Below are positions 26,172-35,898 of a stretch of 64,000 bases of DNA, piece after piece. Below the pieces are notes generated by a model. That model searched no databases. It saw only the letters and a list, made by a program, of their open reading frames with translations, and was not told the DNA's origin. Source of the stretch: UBA4427 sp045106235 (GTDB lineage: Bacteria; Myxococcota_A; UBA9160; UBA4427); contig JBGCEJ010000010.1 in assembly GCA_045106235.1 (NCBI GenBank), positions 1 through 64,000 of the forward strand. The letters run 5' to 3'. A program made the position numbers and the translations under genes. The number at the start of each line of letters is the position of its first letter. Position 1 is the first letter of the stretch.

Positions 26172-27485
26172 ATGGCAGGTCTCGAGCAAACGGATGAGAT
26201 GTTCGATCTCCGCATGTCGGAGAAAGCGAAGCCGCTCTTTGAGAAGGTGAAGGCTTTTATTCGCGACGAAGTCGATCCAATCACGGACGAGTTCCATCGC
26301 CTCGGCGAAGGGCGAGCGGATCGCTGGTCCTGGGGAGACGGACAGCTCGAACTGCTCGCGACGGTTCAGAAGAAGGCCAAGGCCCAGGGGCTCTGGAATT
26401 TCTTTTTGCCCGACTCCTCGACAGGCGAGGGACTTTCCAATCTGGACTACGCGTATATCGCGACGGAGCTCGGGAAAAATCCCATCGCGTCTTCTTGTTT
26501 GAACTGCGCGGCCCCGGATACGGGCAATATGGAAGTGCTTGAGCGCGTCGGCACGGAAGAGCAGAAGAAGCAGTGGCTCGAGCCTTTGCTGAACGGTGAG
26601 ATTCGCTCCGCCTACGCGATGACGGAGCCCGATGTGGCTTCCTCGGATGCCAAGAACATCGCGTGTCAAGCTGTGCTGGACGGTGATGAATGGGTCATCA
26701 ACGGCGAGAAGTACTACATCTCGGGTGCGGGCGATCCGCGCTGCAAGATCTTGATCGTGATGGTGCAGACGGATCCGGATGGTCCACCGCATACGCGCCA
26801 GTCGCAGATTTTGGTTCCCACGGATACGCCCGGATACGAAGTGCTCGGCCCGATGAATGTCTTTGGTGCGGACGACGCGCCCCATGGCCATATGCATATT
26901 CGGTTCGACAATTGCCGCGTGCCGAAAGAAAACGTACTGCTCGGGCCAGGCCGGGGTTTCGAAATTTCACAGGTTCGCCTCGGGCCGGGCCGCATCCATC
27001 ATTGCATGCGCTCCATCGGCGTTGCGGAGCGGGCCATCGAGATGATGTGCAAGCGCGGCATTTCGCGGAAGGCATTTGGCAAGCCCATCGCCCAGCTCGG
27101 ACGCAATACGGAGACGATCGCGAAGGCGCGCATCGAAATCGAAGCCATGCGCATGATGGTGCTCAAGGCGGCGAAGGCAATGGATGTGCTCGGAAACGCC
27201 GAAGCGCGAGTCTGGGTCTCTGCGGTGAAGGCCATGGTTCCGGTTCGCGTTTGCGAGATCGTCGACGAGGCGATCCAGGTGCATGGCGCGACTGGCATCT
27301 CGCAGTGGACGCCGCTCGCGGAGCTCTACACGGGGCAGCGAACGCTGCGTCTCGCGGACGGTCCGGACGAGGTGCATTGGTTCGTAGTGGGACGCGCAGA
27401 GCTCGCGCGTTGGTCGGAAGACGGAGCCATGGACTACAACCCGAAGGAAGCATCGCTCCAGGGCCGCTTGTTCACGGGGCCGTGA
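26172..27485 (+). CDS. Acyl-CoA dehydrogenase (ACAD10/11-like)
   Basis: The 437-residue flavoprotein carries AYAMTEPDVASSDA and the middle beta domain with WVINGEKYYISGAGDPRC. Its C-terminal helical domain includes RKAFGKPIAQLGRN and AIQVHGATGISQWTPLAELY, followed by RLADGPDEVH. The long N-terminal part and DEAIQVHGA arrangement resemble the ACAD10/11 branch that handles branched or hydroxylated acyl chains; this subfamily call is tentative. It has a GGGGA Shine-Dalgarno and a divergent TetR regulator, and ends at a strong hairpin. Confidence 0.93.
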   Translation: MAGLEQTDEMFDLRMSEKAKPLFEKVKAFIRDEVDPITDEFHRLGEGRADRWSWGDGQLELLATVQKKAKAQGLWNFFLPDSSTGEGLSNLDYAYIATELGKNPIASSCLNCAAPDTGNMEVLERVGTEEQKKQWLEPLLNGEIRSAYAMTEPDVASSDAKNIACQAVLDGDEWVINGEKYYISGAGDPRCKILIVMVQTDPDGPPHTRQSQILVPTDTPGYEVLGPMNVFGADDAPHGHMHIRFDNCRVPKENVLLGPGRGFEISQVRLGPGRIHHCMRSIGVAERAIEMMCKRGISRKAFGKPIAQLGRNTETIAKARIEIEAMRMMVLKAAKAMDVLGNAEARVWVSAVKAMVPVRVCEIVDEAIQVHGATGISQWTPLAELYTGQRTLRLADGPDEVHWFVVGRAELARWSEDGAMDYNPKEASLQGRLFTGP

Positions 27486-27586
27486 TCAGCCTCTGCGGCA
27501 GGGCCTCAGCTCAGGCCTAGAATTAGGTCGCGACTTGGGCCGCTCGTTAGGGCGCCTCGCGTTAGGGGCCTCGATTGGGAGACCAT

Positions 27587-27619
27587 ACTCGCCCGCGTTC
27601 GCTTAGAGCGCGGGCGAGT
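27587..27619 (+). terminator. Convergent terminator hairpin after the acyl-CoA dehydrogenase gene
   Basis: An 11-bp perfect stem (arms 27587-27597 and 27609-27619, ACTCGCCCGCG with its complement) with an 11-base loop is followed by TTCGTTT on the plus strand. The right arm lies in the last codons of the convergent PEP-CTERM gene, so the hairpin separates the two units. Confidence 0.75.
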
Positions 27620-30600
27620 TTCGTTTGCGCCGCTGGCCCATCTGGACGAGGAAGAGCAGGCCGAGGCCGACGGCGGTCCAGGTCGCGCGGGCGCCAGGCT
27701 CAGGGACCGCGACGGGCGTCGAGAGGACCGTGCAGTCGTTTGCCTCGTTCGAATCCTTAACCAGGTCAAGCCCGTCCGCGCAAATTCCCAAGAACAGCGG
27801 AAGACCGCTCGTCCCCGCTTCATCGAGGATTGACTGCGGAACCGAAACGTTGCCGAGGGCGCAACTGTTGAGTGAGCCGGGATCGAGCGCATCGACGAAG
27901 CACTCTGCGACGACCGGGTCGAGTTCCTCTTGATACGCCAGATCCATGCTGAGGAAGAAGCGCGCCTGAGAAGAAGCCGCGGGCGCGCTGCCGTTATTGG
28001 TCACGAAAGCGGCGAGGGCGATTGTCTCGCCTGGACCGAGCTGGAAATCGAAATTGGACGGGAAGGCCGCGGTCGCTTCGAGGTCCGGGGTTGTGTCTGA
28101 ATCGCAGACATCTCCCGCGCCATCGTTGTCGTAATCATCTTGGCTCGGGTTGTAGTTCGACGGGCAATTGTCGGAGTTATCGCCGAGGCCATCGTTATCG
28201 TCGTCCGGACTTCCCCCGATCAGAGTCGAAATCCAGTAGAACTGGAGGCCGGTTGCGACCTGGTCTCGCAGCAATGTGTTCTTCGCCATCCGGATATTCG
28301 TATCCGTAGACGATTGTCGGCGCCAGACGACGCTGTTGGATGGATCGCCGACATTGATCAACTCGGGATTGGTTAAGCCCGAGATCGGAAGACTCGGCGG
28401 CTGGCCGACAACGCCCGCTGCGCTGAGCGGCGTCTGCAAGCGGAAGTCGATGCTGCCCGGGACGCCCGAGCCCGGCTGATGACAATGGGCGCAATTGCTC
28501 TGGAGGTAGGACCGCACGCGATGATGCTGTGACGCGCTTGTGTCCGAGACGGCGACGAGGGACCGGTACTGCGTCGGCACGCCCACGTTCGTATCGAAGA
28601 GATTCATGCAGTTCAGCGTGCGCAGCTGATTCTCGCTGTTCCGCTCATGGTTCATTTGGGGCGCCGTTAGGCCAAGAACGCGACCGGAGACTTCCGTATG
28701 GCAGGCGGCGCATTCGCCCGGGGAAGGGAAGTTCCATTGCTGTTGTGTATTACAATTATTGTCGAGGCAGACGTTTTCGACGGCGGCATCAGAAAGCAGA
28801 TCCGCGTCGGTCTGGGCGGCGTTCCACTGATATGTGAAGCTCAGCCAGTCGTCTTCCTCGCGAAGCATGATTCGCGTTTCGACGCGGCGCTGACCAAGGT
28901 CCGCATGGGCGAGATCAAATTGCTTGACGAGCACGGTCCCAAGCGGGAAGTCCCATGCACCGTCGGAGGAAAACTCAATCTGCTCGCCAGCGGGCAGGGC
29001 GAACCAGCGCCGCTTGAGCGCTCCGTCGGACCAAAGCGCCGAGCCAACCGTGTACTCCACCATGCCGGGGACAGGGTTGAGGGGGCCTGAGCCAAGATTG
29101 TTGAAGAGGCCCGTCTCCGAGAGCAAGAGAGGGATGCCGTCTCCTGTACTCCCGCCGCCGCCCGTGCCGCCGCCACCACCACCGCCGGTTCCGGGAATCT
29201 CTTCGAGACGCCGAACTCGGCCTGTGTTGGAGCTACGGAAGTCGGGCATCAGAATCTCGCCGGACTCGGTCTCGCCCATGGAAACAACGCGTTCGAAATC
29301 GCCGAGGATTTCGATCTCGGCGAGACCGGTTGAGCCATTCGTGGTCTGGCGATCCCAGCGCCAAAAGCGTCGAGAGAGCTGCTCTGCAAAGATGTACTGG
29401 CCATTCAGCGATGGGAAATCGCTGCCGCGGTAGACGTAGCCACCGACGATAGAACCACCGGAGCTCGGCCGCGGAATCTCGATCACCGGCTCTTCGTGGC
29501 TGTAGTTACAGCTATTGCCCGAGCTTGGCTGATGCGTCCCCTCGCAATTGGGCCAACCGAAATCAAGCGCCGTATTTGTCCCGGCCGGAACGAAGTTGAC
29601 TTCTTCCCAGCGCGTGAGCCCGACATCACCAATCCATAAATCGCCGGTCTGCCGATCGAAGCTCATGCGCCACGGGTTGCGGAGGCCGTAGTGGAGAACT
29701 TCCGGCGCCGCGCTGCCGTTGCCGACGAAGGGGTTGCTCGGCGGAATGACGTAAGTGTTTTGGCCGCGCGGATCGATTCGAAGGATCTTTCCGAGGAGGC
29801 TGCCCGTGTCTTGGGGCCCGGGCGGGCTTGAGCCGCGGCCGCCATCGCCGGAAGCAATATAGAGGTAGTCGTCCGGCCCGAACATCATCATGCCGGCGTT
29901 ATGATTGTTCTCGGGCTGCTCGATTTCAAGAATCACTTCGGCGCTTGAAAGAACAACGGTGTTAGGGACTGAACTTCCGCCCGTGGCGTTCGCCTGGTAG
30001 CGAACGACGCTTGAACAATGATCCCGATGGTTCGGGCCATTGGAGTTTCCTGACGCAGTGAGCTCGCAGCTCCCGTTCGATTCACAGGCGCAGTCCGCGG
30101 CGGGAATGCTCATATAGACATAGAACTCGCCGAAGCGGGGTGAGCCTGAGTTCCCGAAGTCGGGATCGAAGGCCAGGCCGAGGAGGCCCTTCTCGCCGTC
30201 GGATTCAATTTCGGAAGAAACGTTCAGGAAAAGATCCGCGTTCTGCGATCCCTGGGCATTGCCGAAGGAATAGATCCGTCCGAGCTGCTCGACGATGAAG
30301 ATGCGGTCGCTGCCGTCGCCGGCGTTCGTCGCGAGGAGTGCTCGCTGGAAGGTCGATGAAAGATTGGGATAGCCGTCTTGGAAAGTGAAGTCCGAAGGAT
30401 CGCCGGGTGGTTGTGGTCCTCCTGTGCCTTCGCCGAAATTATGACCAGCGAAAACGGGCGTCGTCGTGGGGCCGCACGCGGCATCCGCCTGGGCGTACGC
30501 GGTCGAGCTTGCGGCCAGGATGCCGCCCATCGTCAGAAGGACGCATAGCGCGAGGAGAGCGCCGGGGAGGAGCGGGAGCGGCAGCAGCAGCGGTCGTTTC

Positions 30601-30638
30601 AAATCATTCAGCATCAGCATGTCAATCAGCGCGTTCAT
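27603..30638 (-). CDS. Sugar-dehydrogenase / diheme cytochrome fusion protein with PEP-CTERM sorting signal
   Basis: I start at ATG 30638, just before a signal peptide (LLLPLPLLPGALLALCVLL...AYAQA); the longer frame is Arg-rich and not signal-like. The product has about 1011 residues. Residues 50-500 form a glucose/sorbosone-dehydrogenase-type beta-propeller (GLLGLAFDPDF, NHNAGMMMFGPDDYLYIASGDGG, LRNPWRMSFD). After a Gly-rich linker comes a region like the SO2930 family of diheme cytochromes, with CxxCH near residues 642 (ECAACHTE) and 714 (NCAHCHQ). Then follow a thrombospondin type-3 repeat (DDDNDGLGDNSDNCP), a CARDB-like beta domain, and VPEP-helix-RRKR near residue 977. It should be an exported surface redox enzyme, PQQ-dependent by family. 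Confidence 0.85.
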   Translation of the reverse strand: MNALIDMLMLNDLKRPLLLPLPLLPGALLALCVLLTMGGILAASSTAYAQADAACGPTTTPVFAGHNFGEGTGGPQPPGDPSDFTFQDGYPNLSSTFQRALLATNAGDGSDRIFIVEQLGRIYSFGNAQGSQNADLFLNVSSEIESDGEKGLLGLAFDPDFGNSGSPRFGEFYVYMSIPAADCACESNGSCELTASGNSNGPNHRDHCSSVVRYQANATGGSSVPNTVVLSSAEVILEIEQPENNHNAGMMMFGPDDYLYIASGDGGRGSSPPGPQDTGSLLGKILRIDPRGQNTYVIPPSNPFVGNGSAAPEVLHYGLRNPWRMSFDRQTGDLWIGDVGLTRWEEVNFVPAGTNTALDFGWPNCEGTHQPSSGNSCNYSHEEPVIEIPRPSSGGSIVGGYVYRGSDFPSLNGQYIFAEQLSRRFWRWDRQTTNGSTGLAEIEILGDFERVVSMGETESGEILMPDFRSSNTGRVRRLEEIPGTGGGGGGGTGGGGSTGDGIPLLLSETGLFNNLGSGPLNPVPGMVEYTVGSALWSDGALKRRWFALPAGEQIEFSSDGAWDFPLGTVLVKQFDLAHADLGQRRVETRIMLREEDDWLSFTYQWNAAQTDADLLSDAAVENVCLDNNCNTQQQWNFPSPGECAACHTEVSGRVLGLTAPQMNHERNSENQLRTLNCMNLFDTNVGVPTQYRSLVAVSDTSASQHHRVRSYLQSNCAHCHQPGSGVPGSIDFRLQTPLSAAGVVGQPPSLPISGLTNPELINVGDPSNSVVWRRQSSTDTNIRMAKNTLLRDQVATGLQFYWISTLIGGSPDDDNDGLGDNSDNCPSNYNPSQDDYDNDGAGDVCDSDTTPDLEATAAFPSNFDFQLGPGETIALAAFVTNNGSAPAASSQARFFLSMDLAYQEELDPVVAECFVDALDPGSLNSCALGNVSVPQSILDEAGTSGLPLFLGICADGLDLVKDSNEANDCTVLSTPVAVPEPGARATWTAVGLGLLFLVQMGQRRKRNSPAL

Positions 30639-31143
30639 CAACCTAGGAAAAGAGAAACGGAGTGATCGCGTTTGCGCGCGACAAAATCGGTGGCGTCGAT
30701 CACAATGGGCGCGATCGTCCCCGCGAGTGCGGTTTGCGAGTCGCATGCATTCGAAACCGCTGGGTTTGGAAAGAGGCAATGCAAGCTCGACGCGAACCGT
30801 ATCCCCGCTCCTCAAAAAAGGAATAGGGAGGGGTCGCGAGCGCAATCTTCAGACGTCTATGAGTGGCCGCAGAGGTTGAAATAGGAACGGATATGGATCA
30901 CGACTCGCAGTCCGCGGGCGCGGGACGTCACAGTCTCGTCACGTTCGGTGGATCTTGTGAAAAGAGCCGCACGTTCGCGAAAAAAACAGGTGCACGGATG
31001 CGCAGCTTTGGATTTGGTGAAACGAATAAATATTCTTGGGGAATGCGCAACTGATCGGCAACTCACCGGCAAATTCGCGGGGAAGAAGTGGGTGGGGATC
31101 GGTTTGGGGCGCTGCGTGACCCTCGGCTGAATCGCTTACGCGA
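30639..31143. other. Gene-free upstream region of the PEP-CTERM redox protein
   Basis: About 500 bp between the divergent ends of two minus-strand genes. It is somewhat more AT-rich around 30960-31045 (A-tract and aataaatattc), which could hold the promoter of the downstream fusion gene. The open frames here are short and unlike proteins. A partial GEMM-like string was considered and rejected. Confidence 0.55.
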
Positions 31144-32115
31144 TTAGAGCCAGCGCCATTTTCGGTACAACCAGAGCTGGAAGGCGCCGACCCCCGCGAG
31201 CAAGACGCAGAAGATCGTGAAAGCCCTTGGGCTCTCTGCTCCGGGAATTCCCGGTAGATTGATGCCGAGGAGGCCGGTGAGCAGGCCGAGCGGCAGAAAG
31301 ATGCCAGCGATGATCGAAAGTGAATACATGCGTGTGTTGAGTTGCTCGGAAATCCGCGTGTTCAGCTCTTCCTGGCTGATGGCTGCGCGCTCGCGCACCG
31401 CGTCGAGTTCTTCAACGAGGCGCGTCGACTGGTTGGCGAGTTCGCGGAGCTGTGCGCGATTCTGATCGGAGAGCCAGCTGAGATCGGCGTTCACGAGTCG
31501 GGTGAGCACGTCGCGCTGCGGCGAGACATGCCGCCGCACGCTGATCAGCTGTCGCCGAAGGTCCGCCAGCTGCGCGCGGACATCGTCGGTTTCCAGCGAC
31601 AGAACTTCCTCTTCAATTTGGTCTGCGGACTCTTCGAGCTGCTGGATCCCGAGTGTGAGTCTCGCGGTCAGTGCGTCGGACAAGGCGAGTAAGAGATCGC
31701 CCGGGTTCTTGGGGCCGGTCCCGCGTTCGAGGTTTGACTTCACTTCCTGGGGCGCAGCGACACGGCGATGACGCAGTGTGATCGCGCGCTGCGCATCGAT
31801 CCAAATTCGGATCGAAACGAGATCGTTAGGTTCGGCGCCTGGATTGAAAATGAATCCGCGCAAGATCAGAAGGAGGCCGTCTTCTGCGATCAGCGACCTT
31901 GGCCTGGTGTCTTCTTCCAGCAGCGCGCCGATCACGACGGGATCCAGCTCGGCGTTTTCGGTGAGCCAAGGCTCGACGTCTTCGTCGGCGAGGCCGAGAT
32001 GCGACCAAGTGAATTTGGCTTCGCTCCGGAGGGACTTCCCGGACGGCGCAACATCAAGTGCGCCTCCTTGCCCATCGAGTGCGATTGAGAAGATGATCTC
32101 GGGCTGGGCTGTCAT
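31144..32115 (-). CDS. CorA-superfamily metal transporter, ZntB-like
   Basis: The 323-residue protein has a large cytoplasmic alpha/beta funnel, a long helical region (residues 150-260) and two C-terminal transmembrane helices. The loop between the helices reads LLGINLPGIPG. In CorA it is GMN; in ZntB it is GxN variants such as GIN in the same GLLGIN-x-GIPG context, so ZntB (zinc transport) fits better than magnesium CorA. It stands alone. Confidence 0.85.
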   Translation of the reverse strand: MTAQPEIIFSIALDGQGGALDVAPSGKSLRSEAKFTWSHLGLADEDVEPWLTENAELDPVVIGALLEEDTRPRSLIAEDGLLLILRGFIFNPGAEPNDLVSIRIWIDAQRAITLRHRRVAAPQEVKSNLERGTGPKNPGDLLLALSDALTARLTLGIQQLEESADQIEEEVLSLETDDVRAQLADLRRQLISVRRHVSPQRDVLTRLVNADLSWLSDQNRAQLRELANQSTRLVEELDAVRERAAISQEELNTRISEQLNTRMYSLSIIAGIFLPLGLLTGLLGINLPGIPGAESPRAFTIFCVLLAGVGAFQLWLYRKWRWL

Positions 32116-32262
32116 GGGCGTCCTCGCTTAAGGGGCGGCGAATCGCGCTTGGCCGCCGTGGACGCAGCTTAGTTCAATTTGTACCCACATCCTTGACGCG
32201 AGTGCACTCAAGACCGCCCCTCGTCGGCATGGGGAGCGGGTCTGGGATAGGCTGGGGGCATC

Positions 32263-33675
32263 ATGAAGCGAATGCATCGACAGGGTTCTTGTGCTGGGCT
32301 GATTCTCGTGCTGCTCCTCTCGGGGTGTACTTCGTATTTCCCTGTGAACGCGAGCGTCGAGCGCCTCGATCGAAAAGAGGGGTACCGCTCCAGCCGGCGA
32401 TGGTCGGAAGAGCGCTCGAACGATGTCCTCTTCATTCTGGCCTTTTCGGGAGGCGGGACCCGCGCTGCTTCGTTCGCCTACGGCGTACTCGAGGAACTCG
32501 ACGCAACGGCGGTTGAGGTCGAGGGGCGCAAGACCTCGCTGCTCGATGAGGTGGATCATATTACGGGTGTATCGGGCGGCAGTTTCCCAGCGGCCTACTA
32601 CGGGCTTCATGGACGCCGCATCTTCGATGATTTCGAAGACCGTTTTCTTCGCCGTGATGTGCAGGGCGCTCTGATTACGCAGCTGCTTTGGCCTTGGAAT
32701 TGGGCGCTGCTTTTCTCGCCTTATTTCGAGCGCAGCGAGCTGGTGGCGCGTTACTACGATCGGATCCTTTTTGACGGAGCGACTTTTGCGGATATGGGGA
32801 AAGGGGCAGGGCCTCTGATTCAGATCAACGCGACCGACCTCGCGACCGGGGCACCGTTCTCCTTTATTCAGGATCAGTTCGACTATCTCTGCTCAGATCT
32901 GGCGAGCTATCCCGTTTCCCGGGCCGTAGCCGCTTCTTCCGCGGTGCCGGGGCCGATGTCGCCTTTGACGCTGCGGAACTTTGCGGGCTCGTGTGATTTT
33001 GAGTCTCCCGACTGGATCGCTGAAGCGATGGAATCCAGGCAGACCTTTAGTCGTGAGTTTGTGAATGCGAAGAACCTCGATTCCTATACGCGTTCTCGTG
33101 AGCGCCGATTCATTCGGCTCATCGACGGCGGCGTTTCAGATAATCTCGGTGTGCGAGGCCCTTTCGAAGGAACACTCTTGCGCTTGGCGCCGGCGGGGGC
33201 GAAGCCGTCGGATCTTGGGGGACTGAAGCATCTTGTCCTGATTCTCGTGAATTCCGCGACCGCGCCGGAGACGGTCTGGGAAGAGATCGACACGGCACCC
33301 GCGCTCTTTGACATCATCGACCAAACGGCGACGGTCCAAATCAATCGCTACACGATCGAGACGATTGAGCTCTTGCGATCCACTTTTAAGAGCTGGCGCC
33401 GCGCGGCGGCGAACTGGGATGAAAAGGTGGGCTTTCATCTGATCGAACTCGATTTCACGCGTCCAGCGGACCCGGCGGAGCGTCAGTATCTTAACGAGCT
33501 GCCGACGAGCTTTCGGCTGAAGGACGAGGACATCGACCGCTTGCGTTCTGCGGGGCGAGAAATCCTTCGCGCCGATCCCGGCTTCAAGGAGTTCGTGGAG
33601 CATCTGGGTGGCCGAGTCGGGCCGAGTGGACGGGCTGCGCAGTCGGGTTCGTCCCTGCCGGTCGAGCCGAACTAG
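32263..33675 (+). CDS. Patatin-like phospholipase lipoprotein
   Basis: This 470-residue protein begins with a lipoprotein signal peptide whose lipobox is LLSGC. The patatin domain has the oxyanion loop FSGGGTRAA, the nucleophile elbow GVSGGS and the catalytic Asp in LIDGGVSDNLG. It is a predicted acyl hydrolase anchored to the outer or inner membrane and facing the periplasm or surface. Its TAG stop is shared through CTAG with the convergent MarR gene. Confidence 0.9.
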   Translation: MKRMHRQGSCAGLILVLLLSGCTSYFPVNASVERLDRKEGYRSSRRWSEERSNDVLFILAFSGGGTRAASFAYGVLEELDATAVEVEGRKTSLLDEVDHITGVSGGSFPAAYYGLHGRRIFDDFEDRFLRRDVQGALITQLLWPWNWALLFSPYFERSELVARYYDRILFDGATFADMGKGAGPLIQINATDLATGAPFSFIQDQFDYLCSDLASYPVSRAVAASSAVPGPMSPLTLRNFAGSCDFESPDWIAEAMESRQTFSREFVNAKNLDSYTRSRERRFIRLIDGGVSDNLGVRGPFEGTLLRLAPAGAKPSDLGGLKHLVLILVNSATAPETVWEEIDTAPALFDIIDQTATVQINRYTIETIELLRSTFKSWRRAAANWDEKVGFHLIELDFTRPADPAERQYLNELPTSFRLKDEDIDRLRSAGREILRADPGFKEFVEHLGGRVGPSGRAAQSGSSLPVEPN

Positions 33676-34169
33676 GAGGCGCGCTTCGCAGCGTTTTCGG
33701 AAGCCTTGGATGTGCTGCTGCGAATTCGTTCGAAGGCGCCGAGCAGTTCGCTCAAGTGTTGGTGGATTTTCGCGGCTTGGTCCTCGCCAAGCTCCGTGAG
33801 CACGCGCTCGCGACCGAGGCGATAGGTCTCGGCAGCGCGGTCAGCGGTTTTCTGTCCTGCCCGCGTAATTTCGACCCTCACCGCGCGTCGATCGCTGGGA
33901 TTGGGTTTGCGTTGCACGAGTGCATTCCGCTCGAGGCGGTCCACGAGCTTCGTCATCGCACCCGTCGTGCAGATGATCGCTTCGGCGAGCTGCGAGGGCG
34001 TGCTCGTCTGAGCCTCCGCCTGCTGCAGCAGCCGAAGAACCGAATACTCACTAAACGTGAGCCCATGCTCGCCGAGGCACTCGCGCTGGAGCGCGTCGAG
34101 AAAGAGATCGGTTCGGGCGAGGGTGGTGAAGAGGCCGAGGTCGGGGCTGCTCTGTCGTGCTTTCTTCAT
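33672..34169 (-). CDS. MarR family transcriptional regulator
   Basis: The protein has 165 residues. The winged helix is visible as SEYSVLRLLQQAEA, the recognition helix region TPSQLAEAIICTTGAMTKLVDRLE and the wing NPSDRRAVRVEITRAG. It is divergent from a nitroreductase gene (about 120 bp apart), the likely target. MarR proteins typically respond to phenolic or oxidised ligands. It ends in a CTAG shared with the patatin gene. Confidence 0.92.
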   Translation of the reverse strand: MKKARQSSPDLGLFTTLARTDLFLDALQRECLGEHGLTFSEYSVLRLLQQAEAQTSTPSQLAEAIICTTGAMTKLVDRLERNALVQRKPNPSDRRAVRVEITRAGQKTADRAAETYRLGRERVLTELGEDQAAKIHQHLSELLGAFERIRSSTSKASENAAKRAS

Positions 34170-34290
34170 GGGCGTCTCTGGCGTCTCTGCGGCGATGGCT
34201 TCAAAGAGGGTGGTTGCATTTTAGCTTCCCGGGAAGTATTTTTCCAGGAAGCGACTGTGCTGAGCTCAAAACAAGATAAGGAACGTGTCT

Positions 34291-35004
34291 ATGTCCTCTC
34301 CGATGAACAATATGTCCGTCTACGATGCCATTTTTGGCCTGCGGGCCACTCGTATTTTCGACGACAAGCCGATCCCGGAAGAGGTTCTCGACGAGGTCCT
34401 TGAAGCAGCGACGATGGCTTGCAGCTCGGGGAATACACAGCCCTGGGAATATATTGTCGTGACGGACGACGAGATCAAGCGCCAGATTCAAGTCGAGATG
34501 ATCGACGCTTTCTCCGTGATTGATCAAGAGCGTGCCCAGACCGAAGCCCAGCTGACGGATAGCTCCGGGCGGTCCGTGACGGGGCGCGCGGCGGTGACGA
34601 ATCTTCACAAGGTTCCGGCGATCGTCGTTGTCTGTTGGAATCCGGAACGAGGCATCCGACTCAAAGGCGAGTACGAAGAGAATCCGGACGGGAGTCTGCG
34701 AGAAACCCGAGAGATTCCGGGCGGTCGGGGCGTGAGTCTTTTTCAGTCGACGCAGAACTTGATGCTCGCTTCACGCGCGCATGGCGTGAGTTCGCTGTTT
34801 ACGACGTTCTTCTTTCTCAAGCGTGAGGAGATCAAGAAGATCCTGGGCATACCTCCGCAGATCTTTATGGAATGCGCGATTTTCCTCGGGTACGGCGATG
34901 AAAAGCTCGGGAAGCCGAAGCGATTGCCTGTTCCGCAGGTCTCACATAAGGATCGCTGGGGAACGCCCTATGTCTTGGCCGCAGATACGAAGGGTCGGGG
35001 CTAG
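34291..35004 (+). CDS. Nitroreductase family protein
   Basis: ATG 34291 is favoured over GTG 34285 because AAGGA lies at proper distance. The roughly 237-residue protein has RATRIFDDKPIPEEVLDEVLEAA and GNTQPWEYIVVTD (FMN-binding arm), SLFQSTQNLMLASRAHGVSS and a C-terminal FLGYGDE segment. Such FMN enzymes reduce nitro groups, quinones or flavins. The gene is divergent from MarR and directly followed by a TauD-type dioxygenase (6-bp gap). Confidence 0.9.
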   Translation: MSSPMNNMSVYDAIFGLRATRIFDDKPIPEEVLDEVLEAATMACSSGNTQPWEYIVVTDDEIKRQIQVEMIDAFSVIDQERAQTEAQLTDSSGRSVTGRAAVTNLHKVPAIVVVCWNPERGIRLKGEYEENPDGSLRETREIPGGRGVSLFQSTQNLMLASRAHGVSSLFTTFFFLKREEIKKILGIPPQIFMECAIFLGYGDEKLGKPKRLPVPQVSHKDRWGTPYVLAADTKGRG

Positions 35005-35010
35005 TTAGGG

Positions 35011-35847
35011 ATGGGGCTTGAAATTCGGAAGCTCACAACGAATATCGGGGCGGAAGTTTCCGGGGTTGATCTCTCCCAAAAGCTCGATGCCGATCAGGTG
35101 CGGGAGGTTCGCGGCGCGCTGCTCGACCATCAAGTTCTTGTTTTTAGAGAACAGGATCTCACCCCCGCGAGTCATATCGCCTTCGCTGAGTATTTCGGCG
35201 CGATCAAGCGGCCGCCGGTTTCGACTGCGCATGGGGGCCCGCCGGAGATCAACGTCCTCGATCAGACCGATCCCCGCGGCGAAGGCGCCGATGCTTGGCA
35301 TGCGGACAACACCTACACGGCGGAGCCGCCGATGGGTTCGCTGCTTCGAATCTTGCAGTTGCCTTCGGTGGGTGGGGATACCGCGTTCGCGAGCATGTAC
35401 GCCGCGTATGACGCGCTGTCTCCTGAGATTAGGCGCTTATGCGACGGACTAACGGCAATCCATGATGTGACGCGGTCGCTTTCTAAAGCCATCGCGCGGG
35501 GGCATAGCGTCGCCAACCTCGCCGAGCTCCAAAAACAGCTTCCGCCCGTCGAACATCCTGTCGTGATTGTCCATCCTGAAACTGGCCGCCGCGCGCTTTT
35601 CGTGAACGTGAATTCGACCGAGCGCATCGTGGGGTTCAGCGACGCCGAGAGCGATATGCTCCTGCGCTTTCTCTTCGAACATACGAAGAACCCGGAGTTT
35701 CAGGTGCGCGTAAGCTGGGATACGCGGACCTTGGTTTTTCTCGACAATCGATGCACGCAGCATTACGCCATCGCGGATTACCGCGAGCGGCGGATTCTGC
35801 ATAGAGTGGCTGTCGAGGGCGAGCGACCGGTGGGTATTTCGGCTTAG
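35011..35847 (+). CDS. TauD/TfdA family 2-oxoglutarate-dependent dioxygenase
   Basis: The 278-residue protein has iron ligands His97-x-Asp99 (WHADN) and His251 (TQHYAIADY), followed by the Arg that binds 2-oxoglutarate in the closing segment. The start LEIRKLTTNIGAEVSGVDLS is typical of the family. Substrates range from taurine to phenoxyacids and amino-acid derivatives and cannot be assigned. It is six bases after the nitroreductase gene and precedes an NTF2-fold gene, suggesting one transcript. Confidence 0.9.
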   Translation: MGLEIRKLTTNIGAEVSGVDLSQKLDADQVREVRGALLDHQVLVFREQDLTPASHIAFAEYFGAIKRPPVSTAHGGPPEINVLDQTDPRGEGADAWHADNTYTAEPPMGSLLRILQLPSVGGDTAFASMYAAYDALSPEIRRLCDGLTAIHDVTRSLSKAIARGHSVANLAELQKQLPPVEHPVVIVHPETGRRALFVNVNSTERIVGFSDAESDMLLRFLFEHTKNPEFQVRVSWDTRTLVFLDNRCTQHYAIADYRERRILHRVAVEGERPVGISA

Positions 35848-35898
35848 CTTTTCCCTGCGGAGGTCGGCTAGAGTGCGGCCAAGGAGGAGGAAGCCCCA

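Noticed and set aside
30705..30760. String GCAAACCGCACTCGCGGGGACG on the complementary strand upstream of the PEP-CTERM redox gene, partly like a GEMM aptamer
   Set aside because: The diagnostic GACGCAAAG and tetraloop-receptor parts are absent; only the first stem and flanking bases resemble the motif.
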